Made by a program: the position numbers and the translations under genes. Below the pieces are notes generated by a model. The model was not told the DNA's origin. It saw nothing but the letters and a program-made list of their open reading frames with translations, and ran no database searches. A DNA stretch of 62,000 nt from Diphasiastrum complanatum (lineage: Eukaryota > Streptophyta > Lycopodiopsida > Lycopodiales > Lycopodiaceae): contig CM055100.1 in assembly GCA_029204225.1 (NCBI GenBank), positions 49,461,083 to 49,523,082 on the forward strand, read 5' to 3'. Shown in pieces: positions 1 through 10,160 of this stretch. Each line of letters begins with the position of its first letter. Position 1 is the first letter of the stretch.

Positions 1-282
1 AGTTATTGAATTTCTAGCTTTCTCTCTCTACCTGAGAGCTCATGATGTTTTTTCTCTCTCTACCCGAGGAGAGCAGCTTGTTTTTACTTAGATTATTTTT
101 TGAATACTTCCCACACGTGTGAGTGAGAGTTGGAAGTGATTGAATGCATGTAGTAGTGTGTTTTTGCCATAGAATCAAAGGTAGATCTTGAATCTCAATC
201 TAGTCTTGATCTTGGTGCATCTACACACCTTAGGAGATCACAAGTACATGTAGTGGACAATCCACACGTGTGAAATTCAATA
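1..282 (+). repeat. copia-1 5' LTR, 3' portion
   Basis: These 282 bp match the last 282 bp of the 3' LTR (5501-5782) with scattered substitutions. The LTR ends in TA here where the 3' copy ends in CA. It holds two CACACGTGTG palindromes (112-121 and 263-272). The U3 part lies upstream of the window. Confidence 0.9.
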
Positions 283-294
283 TGGTATCAGAGC
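283..294 (+). promoter_or_regulatory. copia-1 primer binding site (initiator Met tRNA)
   Basis: TGGTATCAGAGC directly after the LTR is the usual plant copia minus-strand primer site, complementary to the 3' end of initiator tRNA-Met. Confidence 0.88.
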
Positions 295-1038
295 CTACCT
301 AAGGTTACCATGCATTTTGATCCATCTAAGTGAAAATTTTTCATCAATCTTGAGCTAGAAGTTGTCAAGGCCCATTTTCCTAGCTATCTTGTTCAATCTT
401 GGATCAAAAGAGATCAAAAGGACATTGATTGGGTCTGACCTGGTACTGTACGGGATCAGGTGCTCAGACACGTGTGAGTTACATCTAACTTCAGTTTGGA
501 AGTTCTCTCTCATGCTTGATCCATTTATCTTGCTTGATAGCTTGTTTTGAAGCTATTTTTGTCTAGTTTTTGATGCAATCAGTTTCATTCCATTTGGTTG
601 AGCCAATCAGAAGTTATAAGATTTTGAAGAGGGTTAGGTAGGGCACCTAGACCTGGGTGGACACATTTGGTTTGGTCAAGAGATTGCTTGGTTGATCCAA
701 AATCACAGTTGTATGCTTGCCAATCTCATCTATATGTGATCTAGGCATTGTTTTGAGATCTTAGCCATTTTGTTTCATGCAATATCATTGTATTTGAGTC
801 AAATTTGGTTTCTTAGAGTACTTCACACGTGCTAAGAGTGTTTGATCCTAACTTTGCCTATACTCCATCATTTGATGTGAAATAGATTTTGTTTTAGTGA
901 GATTTGTGTAGCTAGTGAGAATCAATTCACAAATAGTTGCAAGATCTTTCATAGGAGGAGATAGTACTCTCTTATTGGATCCTATTGAGAGTGTGTAGCA
1001 ACATTTATTGTTCATCATTTGAGTTTTCTTCACTTCAA
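295..1038 (+). other. copia-1 untranslated leader
   Basis: About 740 bp between the primer site and the first gag ATG. I see no supported gene. It carries further ACACGTG motifs (468-476 and 824-831), related to the palindromes in the LTR. Confidence 0.6.
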
Positions 1039-4000
1039 ATGTCTTCAATGGGTTCATCCTTGTTGGAATCAAGTGAAAGATTGACCACTTCAAACTATTC
1101 AATTTGAAAAATGAGGATGGAGTCCATCTTGATCCTTCAAGACGTGATGGACATAGTTCTTGGCCTTGAAGAAGAACCACAAGTTCTTCAAGAGGTTCAA
1201 AAATACAAAAAGAGAGCTAGGATGGCTCTCCACTACATTAAGATGAATGTCTCTAATGAGATATTGAGGGAGATAGGTACTTGTACAACAGCCAAAGAAG
1301 CTTGGGATTGTCTCAAGTCTATCTATGAGGCTAAAAATACCTCTAGGCTTCTCACTCTTAGGAATCAAATCTTTCAAAGTACCCAAAAGAGTGATGAGAG
1401 TGCATCTAGTTATGTTTTGAGAGTAAAAGATATTCATAGAGAACTTGCTTGTATTGGTGATTCCATCAATCAGAATGAGCTAATTCAAGTCATTCTTAAT
1501 GGCTTGAGAAGTGAATTTGATAACCTTGTCCAATCCTATGGCATTAAGGAGGAGCTACCAAGTTTGGAGGCTCTCCAAAGTGTGCCAATTTCGGAAGAAT
1601 CAAGACAAGAGTACAAGATCTTGAGGATGGACAAGCTTTCTCTCACTCAGAATGATGGCAAAGCTCTCTTTGCCAAGGATAAGCACAAAGGGAGGATCAA
1701 GAACCAACATCAACAATCCTCAAGCAAGGACAAAGTCAAATTCAAAGACAAAGATGAGGAGGAAGATGATTCCTCTAATGCTTCATCATCCAAGCTCAAG
1801 AAGAAGAAGATCAAGTGCTTTTATTGTGGCAAGAAAGGTCATTATGCCACCAATTGCTTCAAGAAGAAGAATCAACTCAAGCAAGCCAATATTACCAATG
1901 AGAAGGAAGACACTATTGCAAGTGATGGAGAGGGATCTCTTATGGTCTCTAGTTTCTCATCTACTCCTTTCAAGAAGGACGGCCTATGGTATATTGATAG
2001 TGGAGCCTCTTCACATATGTGTAGCTCCAAGGACTCTTTCTCTTCTATTGCACCTTATAATGGAGTCAAGAAATCAATATACATTGCAAATGATTTTGAA
2101 TGTCCTATTGAAGGCATAGGGAACATTCCCTTGAAGCTTGCATCCTCTAAAGTTCTTTCTCTCTCTAAAGTTCTTTATGTACCTAAGCTTACCAAGAATC
2201 TTATTAGTGTTGGCCAATTGCTTGATAATGGCCTTGATGTAAAATTCAATGTTGATACTTGCACTATCAAGAAGAATGATGAGATACTTGCATTAGGATC
2301 TAGATTTGGTGGCATCTATAAACTAGATCCAAATGAGTATGTGAATGCTTGTAATGTTGCTCTTGTGAACAAGCTCTCTATGGAGGAATTATGGCATAGG
2401 AGGTTGGGACATCCCAACTACAAATCCATGCTCTCTATGATCAAAGAAGCCAAAGCTATTGGCTTGCCAAAGTCACTCTCCAAGAAGATCAAGCCTTGTG
2501 AGGCTTGTGCTATTGCTAAATCTCTCAAAAAGCCATTTACAAGATCTTCTATCAAAAGCAAACATCCTTTGGAGTTAATCCACCCGGATATGCATTTCTC
2601 ATCAACTACAAGCAAGGGAGGAGCCACTTGTTTTGTTACTTTCATTGATGATTACACAAGATTCACTTGGATATATCTTCTTGCTTCTAAATCTATGGTG
2701 TTTGATCATTTCATTATTTTCAAAGCTTATGTAGAGAAGCAATTCTCATTCAAGATTAAATCTCTTAGAAGTGATGGAGGTGGTGAATATATCTCCAATA
2801 AATTTCAAGTTTTTTGTGAGCTTGAAGGCATTAAAAGAGAGTTTTCTTGTGCCTACTCTCCATCTCAAAATGGAGTGGTCGAGAGAAATAATAGATCTCT
2901 ATGTGAATGTGCAAAATCTATGAGAATTGAGGCATCTTTGCCCAAATATTTTTGGGGAGAAGCCATTAATTGTGCAAATTATCTTTGCAATAGGCTCCCA
3001 CATATAGCTCTTGGAGGAAAGTCACCATATGAAATCTGATTTTTGAAGAAGCCTTAGGTTGATCACCTTAGAGTTTTTGGATGCTTATGCTTTGTCCATA
3101 TTCCCTTGGAAACAAGGAAGAAGGAAGATCCTAGTGCATGCAAAGGGATCATGGTTGGATACTCATCCACCAAGAAGGCCTATAGAGTCGTTATACTCTC
3201 TACTTCTCAAGTTATTGAAAGTAGAGATGTTGTCTATCATGAAGATCAACACTCATCTTTTGAAGAGGCCGAGATCAAGAAATCTATGGATGCATCATCA
3301 ATTATTGATTTTGAAGACAATCATGATGTGATGGGGTTGAGATTTGAAGAAGACTCTCCTCGAATTTTCTCACCAAGAAGATCCATGAGAGATAGATCCG
3401 AGCCTAAGAGGCTCTCATATGTTGACAAAGGCAAACAAGTGGTTCTTGATTCCACTAATTATGTTTTTTATGTCTCTCATGAAGAGCCAAAGAATGTACA
3501 AGAGGCACTCAATACCAAGGAGTGGTATGATGCCATGAAGCAAGAGTATGATGCATTGATCACCAACAATACTTGGGAGCTTGTGGATCCTCCATCCAAC
3601 AAGCATGTGATTGGTTGCAAGTGGGTATTTCGGATCAAGTTCAATCATGATGGCACCATCAACAAGCATAAAGCAAGATTATGTGCCAAAGGATTTGCTC
3701 AAATCCATGGTCTTGATTATGAGGAGACCTTTGCACCCGTTGCAATGATGGTGACAATAAGAATTCTTATTTCTCTTGCTTGTTTTTTCAGGTGGAAGGT
3801 GTTCCAATCAGATGTATCCAATGCCTTTCTAAATGGTTATCTTGAGGAGGAGATCTATATGGAACAACCTCAAGGATTCATCAAGGATGAGTCCAAAGTG
3901 TGCTTGCTCTTCAAAAGTCTTTATGGACTCAAGCAAGCACCAAGATCATGGTATTCAAGACTTAATTCTTTTCTTAACTCACTAGGATTTACTCTTAGTG

Positions 4001-5027
4001 ACTATGATCCTTCCATGTATCTAAAGTTTGTTGATAGCAATATTGTCATTCTTCTAATTTATGTTGATGACATTATTCTTTGTGGAAGTTGTATCAAGCT
4101 AGTTGATGAAACCAAGCTAGCACTTGGATGTGAGTTTAAAATGCAAGATCTAGGAGATATGCATTACATCCTAGGACTAGAAACATGATTTTTATGAAAA
4201 TCATGTCTTTATATGCCAATTCTAGATATGCTCACTCTATGTTAAAAAAATTCCATATGGAAAATTCTAAGAGCATAGATACTCCAATGGAGCAAATTGT
4301 AAAAGATCCTAATAAAGGTGATGAAAGATCCTTTGAGGACATCACACTTTTTAGGAGTCTTGTAGGCTCCTTGATTTGGCTTACCATTACTAGGCCCGAT
4401 CTAAGTTTTTGTGTGCACAAATTGAGTCAATTTATGCAAGATCCTAAGATCCATCATTGGAAGATGGCCAAGAGGATTCTAAGATATGTATCTTCATCTT
4501 GTGATTATGGTCTACTCTATAAAAGTGAAGGTCTATCCATTATTGGCAACTCGGATTCGGACTTTGCAAGTGACAAGATGGATCGAAAGTCTATTAGTGC
4601 ATACACTATCTTTCTTGGAGGCAATATAATATCTTGGCTTTCCAAAAAGCAAGATACTATATCTCTCTCTTCATGTGAGGCCGAGTACAAAGCACTCACT
4701 ACAACTACCAAAGAAGTGCTTTGGATCAAGAGGTTATTAATGGAGCTAAAGTGCATCAAGGAGGATGATCTACCAATGATCAAGTGTGATAACATCTCGG
4801 CCCAAGCTCTTGCCAATAATCTCATATTTCATGCAAGAAGCAAGCACATAGAAGTGGCACACCATTTTGTGAGAGAAAAGCTTATTGGAGGAAAAATCTA
4901 TTTGGAGCATGTCAACTCGTCCTCTTGTATTGTCGATCTACTCAACAAGCCTTTGAGCAAAAGTGCTTTCATCAAGCATAGATCTAATTTTGGAGTTATA
5001 TCAAGATCAATGCTCAAATCTTCATAG
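1039..5027 (+). pseudogene. copia-1 gag-pol polyprotein, decayed
   Basis: The likely original start is the ATG at 1039, which begins MSSMGSSLLESS. An in-frame TGA at 1105-1107 replaces the Trp expected in the NYSIW context, so the longest open frame starts at 1111. Domains in order: copia-type gag (about 1111-1800), CCHC knuckle CFYCGKKGHYATNC (about 1816-1857), aspartic protease WYIDSGASSHM (about 1987-2019), gag-pre-integrase LWHRRLGHPN, integrase core TFIDDYTRFTW (about 2640). In-frame TGA at 3037 (a Trp position) and TAG at 3055 follow. Reverse transcriptase spans about 3490-4180 with YVDD at 4060-4071. Near 4185 the frame shifts, with loss of the segment after LGLET. RNase H follows (SLSSCEAEYKAL, about 4664-4700). 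All enzymes are recognisable but no complete protein can be made. Confidence 0.92.
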
Positions 5028-5037
5028 ATAATTTTTT

Positions 5038-5045
5038 AGGAGGAG
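5038..5045 (+). promoter_or_regulatory. copia-1 polypurine tract
   Basis: AGGAGGAG lies immediately before the TGTGAAG start of the 3' LTR, the expected place for the plus-strand primer. Confidence 0.75.
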
Positions 5046-5782
5046 TGTGAAGAATCGAAAAAGATTATCTATGCTAGATATAGGGGTCTTATGTTTTTTA
5101 CATCAAGCATCTAGGTGTAGGATGTTGATAGGAATAAATTTGGCATAGATGGCAAATTATGCATTTCCACTTGTAATGCCACGATTGAGCCAAAATAGAG
5201 TAAGAGGCTAAACACGTTCCAATTAGAGTGTAGACAAGTGTAAAGCTTTTGTTTGATGAATTCCAAGAGATCCAATAGGATTTAGAGGTGGAACCTTGTG
5301 AGGTCCAATAGGAAATTGAGGTGTGCTTGAATATAGTCCAATAGAATTAAGAGGTTCATGGATCAATGGTCCAATAGGATCAAGAGGTGACAAAGTATGG
5401 TCCAATCATAGTTAAGCATAGTGGTAGCTCGTGGATCTACTAGTATCATTGTACTCCTCATTTTGGATCCAATTTATTTGGTGATTTCATGGATTTTGTG
5501 AGTTTTTGGATTTCTAGCTTTCTCTCTCTACCCGAGAGCTCTTGATGCATTTTCTCTCTCTACTCGAGGAGAGCAGCTTGTTTTTACTTAGATTATTTTT
5601 TTAATACTTCCCACACGTGTGAGTGAGAGTTGGAAGTGATTGAATGCATGTAGTAGTGTGTTTTTGCTATAGAATCAAAGATAGATCTTGAATCTCAATC
5701 TAGTCTTGATCTTGGTGCATCTACACACCTTAGGAGATCACAAGTACATGTAGTGGACAACCCACACGTGTGAAATTCAACA
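5046..5782 (+). repeat. copia-1 3' LTR
   Basis: About 737 bp, starting TG and ending CA (start could also be 5048). Between about 5265 and 5410 it carries four to five degenerate copies of a GTCCAATAGGAtTnAGAGGTG-like unit spaced roughly 35 bp apart. CACACGTGTG palindromes lie at 5612-5621 and 5763-5772. Comparison with the empty site at 59072 suggests the target duplication is TTAAA, right copy at 5783-5787; the left copy is outside the window. Confidence 0.9.
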
Positions 5783-8070
5783 TTAAAATCATTGCAACAA
5801 ACAAATTAGACATTGGCTAAAGAGATAACAAATCTAAAATTAGAGCTCACCAGATCTCTCACAAAGTTTGAAGAATTGCAATCTTCAAACATTAGTCTTC
5901 AAAAGATATTATATGGATTTCAGCAAAGCCGTCGAGTCTCATCGGATGACCAATCAAAAGACAATACAAAAAGGCGCAAACTAGATGTTCTGACACCAAG
6001 TGGTGGTGCTAGTAAAAGACGCAAGAGATTGATAAAAGAATTTTTGAATAACATGGTCGGAGATCATTTCCAAAGCACCAAACATATGAAGCAATTCATG
6101 AAGGGTAAAGATTTGATGCAGATTGTGGAAAATGAAACGACTGATTTATTTCATTTAAAGATTGCAAGAAGACTTGCTACCAGGTTTCAACCGAATCCAA
6201 ATGTTAGAGAAATAGTTTATGCATGTGATCAAGGAGGTGTGAGTTGAAAAGGATATAGAGCATTAAAAAAATTTATGAAGAAATCTGACCAAAACGGATT
6301 GAAACGACATCAAATATTACCTACTTACAAATTGCTTCAAATTACAAAGCGAGAATGCAATTCATTCATAGAAAATGAATTAGGTGAATTCTTCCATATT
6401 CATGATACTTTGAAAATATCCAGCAAGCAAAAGGGATTTATTGTTCATTTTCATTATAACCAGTACGACAATATATTTTTGGATCTGGAAAAGGTCCAAG
6501 CAATGATGATACGACATTACAATGTCAAAAGAGATGGTGAGTTCGTTTCACAACAATTTCAAATATTATTTTTCTATTTTTCGTAAGCAACAATTATTGT
6601 GTGTATGTTATTTACAAGAATTTGATATTGTAGATATTGGAGGCAAAGTTATATTTGTCATTAAGTTGGATGAAGCGGAGATCGTAAAAGGTCGCAAACT
6701 AGAACGTGTTACAATCACATTGATGAACCAAGCATTGCAGGAGTCAACTGGAAGTGAGTCCAATAAATTTAGTGTGCAATCCGAAAATCATATATGGTGG
6801 ATAGCTGCATTCGAAGTTCATAAAGAGACCCACGATGTGTTGAAGTGGGTATTTGAACGATGCAATATATCCAAGGTAATACAAGCACAAAATGGAGGAG
6901 AATTGCTAAGTGTTAATGGGCAAAATTTTACTGTGGAATGGCACTTAGCTGCCGATTTGAAGACCCTAAAATGCATGTTTGGTTGCGGGCTCGGTGCGAA
7001 TGCCAAACATTTTTGCATATATTGTATGTCTGAAAGTGGCCAAAATAAAGGTGTGTTGCATTGCAACCAACGAGTTCCACCAAACAGGCACAATCTAGAC
7101 AAAGCATGGAGTCTCATATTAGATATTCCTCTCGAAAGAGTCCATTTTTGCACGGATGTTAGCATTCAAAATCTAGAGATAGTGTTATCAGAAATGGGAC
7201 TTCACGGAGGCCTGTGAATCTTTCCAAGGACGTTGAGTTGATTGGAAAAACTCAAGACTTGTCGGCAAAAGTTTCCATGGGGGGTGCAAAGGCAAGGCAT
7301 TTCTTGTCAAATCATACTAGACGAGAAAGTAAGCTTTAATGGGAGTATTGGAAGAGAGTGTGTGAATGCACAACAAATATTGGCTCGGATCCCCGTATGG
7401 TTGCCACACATGCAAAGGTGTGGCAAGCATTTGATGCTTTGTCACTGACTATCAATAAAAAGACTTGAGGGAGGAAGATTACGATAGATATTAGACGGAA
7501 GTACAAGCATTCACTCGATTGATGATTGATGCATGGGGAGAAACACACATCACTCATTATATTGTGAGTGTTTTGTCTTTATTTTTTCTTTGTAAGTTCT
7601 ATCCAAGTGAAATGTACTAATTAGTTTCTTTTGCAAACAACACATTTTGTACGCTCATGGACCTTGGATTTTAAAAACATATGGATCATTGGCTATTTGG
7701 AATACCCAAGGGATGGAGAAGAGTCATTACAGGGCCAAGGCTACGTATTTCAAAAATTCCGTGTAAAGGTCTAAGCAATGCCTTGGTAGAGATACTTTAG
7801 TGGTTTTATAGAGGAGTTTTGAGCAGACAAAACATCGAAGAAACATGGGTTCGATGGTTGACTTCAATGATCCCTTCATCAAATTTAGCCAGAAGAGCCG
7901 CTGGGCAGTCATCCACAGCTAATGCAAGACATAGGGAATGGAGGATGTCTCGGGTTCATGTAGGGAAGAGGTGGGTTCCTCGGCAAAGAACATCCAATGA
8001 AGAGGATGGCATTTCAGAAATAGCAGACAATGAACAAATAGAATCTATTGAGAATATTACATTGTTTTGA
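5783..8070 (+). pseudogene. Unit H ORF1, transposase-like protein, decayed
   Basis: Open pieces lie at 5813-6247, 6275-6586, 6522-7217, 7242-7448 and 7819-8070, in shifting frames. The N-terminal piece is a Leu/Ser/Thr-rich coiled coil (its start is intact only in the copy at 58852). The middle contains EFDIVDIGGKVIFVIKLDEAEI, then WHLAADLKTLKCMFGCGLGANAKHFCIYC. That layout, an acidic residue in a DLK context followed by a C-x2-C pair, recalls uncharacterised transposase-like proteins from animal and protist genomes. Later come HILYAHGPWILKTYG and GMEKSHYRAKATYFK (about 7646-7760), and EIL-stop-WFYRGVL, where TAG probably replaces CAG. I cannot name the superfamily, and catalytic residues are not assigned. 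Confidence 0.6.
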
Positions 8071-8159
8071 AGTATGGTGGTATAATTTATTTGATTACTA
8101 TAAATAGACTTTATTTGGTCCAATATTAAAATCATGTCTATTTTTTAAAAACTTTTCCC

Positions 8160-8167
8160 TATATAAG
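8160..8167 (+). promoter_or_regulatory. TATA box, probable promoter of unit H ORF2
   Basis: TATATAAG lies 123 bp upstream of the ATG at 8290, between the end of ORF1 and the start of ORF2, and suggests separate transcription of ORF2. Confidence 0.45.
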
Positions 8168-8289
8168 ACCACTTTATCTCATTTTCAAGCACACATTTTT
8201 CTTGCTCTCTTGGCTTTCTTAGTTTCAGTTAAATGCTTTGCACTTGCACTTGTACTTTTAGTTTTTTGTATTGTCTCATTACATTCACA

Positions 8290-9747
8290 ATGCATCCTTT
8301 GAAGACAAAGTTGGCAAATCTATTGGCCGACGCAACCTTTGCTAATCAAATAGATCACATCTATGCTATGTTCACTGCCAGAATAGATACCCTACAACTC
8401 TACTGCAAATAGTGATGATTTCAGGTATGTAAGTGAGTATATAGAAGAGAACTTGATGCCTTACTCGGTAAGAACACCTGGCTATGATAATTCTTGGATT
8501 CCATATAATTTGCTAGCATATATATGGAAAGGAAATAGACCTTTTGCTATCCGACTCAACAAGTTTGTTAGCCACCTGGGGAACGAGCACTTTTTGGAGT
8601 TTACGTGCGATCAACAAGTAAATTTTAATCTCAAAAGTGTAGGAAACAAGTTATTGTTAGGTGAAATGACTATAATTTTTTGGTTGAATGAATTTTGTAC
8701 AAATACCGTTGAAGAAAAACATGATCCTAGCATGAACGTCAGTGGAATGGAAGCGCAAGAAGCAGAAGAGGAATTAACCCCCGCGAAGGAAGCAGAGCTT
8801 GCACGACAAATGGCTTCAGTTGCATCAACATCTGCTCAACCGGAGGACGTGGACAACTCCGATCACATGCTGCAAATACGTGACCTTGCCCCAGTGATAA
8901 TTAATGGACAAGAGTATTTGTTTCTGCATGACTTGCAACAAATCCTCGGCTTACGAGAGGATGAGATGTTGGCAGAATTAGTGAAATTGCAAAATGGCAC
9001 CAACACCTTTGACCACTCAGTGCTAGACGATACATTTCGACAGCTGATTGGAGATGACGCAGATACTATTGGGTAAGCTCTGGCAAAAATTTTGTGTGAA
9101 CTGAAGACTCTGCAACCATCGGTGGTTGAATATAAACAATTTGGAAAATTTCCGTTTGGCACAACTGAGATGCCATACAGAGGCCGTGGAATTGTCCTTG
9201 CAAAAAGTGAGAATGAGGATGAAGGATCTCAGGCAAGTTCTTTGTCAACAAATATTCTCGTCCATGCTTATTCCCATTTCTTAATCTGTTCATTGTAATT
9301 TTAACATTCTTATATAATGTATTGCAGTATGCGATGGAGATTGACAGTTTTGCAATGAGGAGCGGAGTTTCTCGTGAGGGCCGAACAGAGCGAAGGCCAG
9401 ATGCATCCCTGGCATACTACATTGGACAATTCCCAAACAACTATATCTTCTATTTCAGCAATGAGTATAGTCCTGATGGGCCCACTGAGCTGGTCAAGTG
9501 CAAAGCATTATCAAAGCATCTTGAAGATGCTCAACTTCCACAGATTGCACCAAAGGCCTATTGTGTATGAAGGAGCGCTATCTTGAACGACTTCTACCTG
9601 GGGTTTGAGTCCAGATTACTTCTGGCCTCAACGGTTGGACCTTATGAGGAGCATATTGATGCTGCTAAGTTAGCATCGGAGTTAATGAAGCCAACAGTAG
9701 GACTAGAAAATAGATCAGAATCACTGTTGGAAGCATGGCTAATGTAA
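8290..9747 (+). pseudogene. Unit H ORF2, uncharacterised protein with a probable GC-AG intron
   Basis: I do not recognise the family. From ATG 8290 the frame reads MHPLKTKLANLL, and a frameshift near 8400 leads into a long frame (YVSEYIEENLMPYS onward). That frame runs to 9232 with one TAA at 9074-9076 (one C-to-T change from CAA). A 95-bp intron at 9233-9327 (AG|GCAAGT donor, TTGCAG acceptor) joins EGSQ in phase to YAMEIDSF. The second exon runs to TAA 9745-9747 with one TGA at 9568-9570 (one change from CGA). The middle is Glu/Ala/Gln-rich (about 8745-8830). The few lesions, mostly C-to-T type, suggest this protein was under selection until recently. Confidence 0.5.
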
Positions 9748-9890
9748 AAAAAAATTTCAAGAAAAATGTGTTTTTTTTCAAAAATATTTCTATTCCAACT
9801 GCATGTGTTCGAAAATTTCATTTATTATGGTAGGTTATGAAAATTTCTACCAATCATCTAAATTTAAGGGCATTAAAGTGCCATTTTACC

Positions 9891-10000
9891 GAGTCAAACA
9901 GCCTCCCTCCGCGCCCTTGCGTGCAAATCATGCATGGCGGCTGAGGGCAGGCGTTTGACTCAGTCAAACACCCCGCCTCCGCGTCCTTGCGTGAAAATCA
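9891..10000. repeat. Imperfect 70-bp-offset direct repeat
   Basis: The 40-bp block at 9891-9930 (GAGTCAAACA...CTTGCGTGCAAATCA) recurs at 9961-10000 with a few changes, an offset of exactly 70 bp. It lies between the convergent 3' ends of ORF2 and the H3-like gene. Function unknown. Confidence 0.75.
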
Positions 10001-10160
10001 GCATTGGACATACACTCATTGATATAAAATTTAGTGAACCAAAAACATTCACAGAAAACTATATTTCATCATAAAATGAATTCACACAATAATTCAACAA
10101 AGTCTGATGATAAAAATGATCATCTGCTGATATTATATCAAAATTTGGAGTACATCATTT

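Larger units (their letters stand above)
1..5782 (+). mobile_element. Ty1-copia LTR retrotransposon copia-1, 5' end cut by the window
   Basis: The order is LTR, TGGTATCAGAGC primer site, gag, zinc knuckle, protease, integrase, reverse transcriptase, RNase H, polypurine tract, LTR. Integrase before reverse transcriptase is the copia order. Window positions 1-282 align base for base in register with 5501-5782, so about 455 bp of the 5' LTR lie outside the window. The element is inserted in the transposase-like ORF1 of unit H: the sequence right of 5782 (TTAAAATCATTGCAAC) is found uninterrupted at 59072 in the second copy of that unit. Several stops and one frameshift make this copy non-coding. 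Confidence 0.93.
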
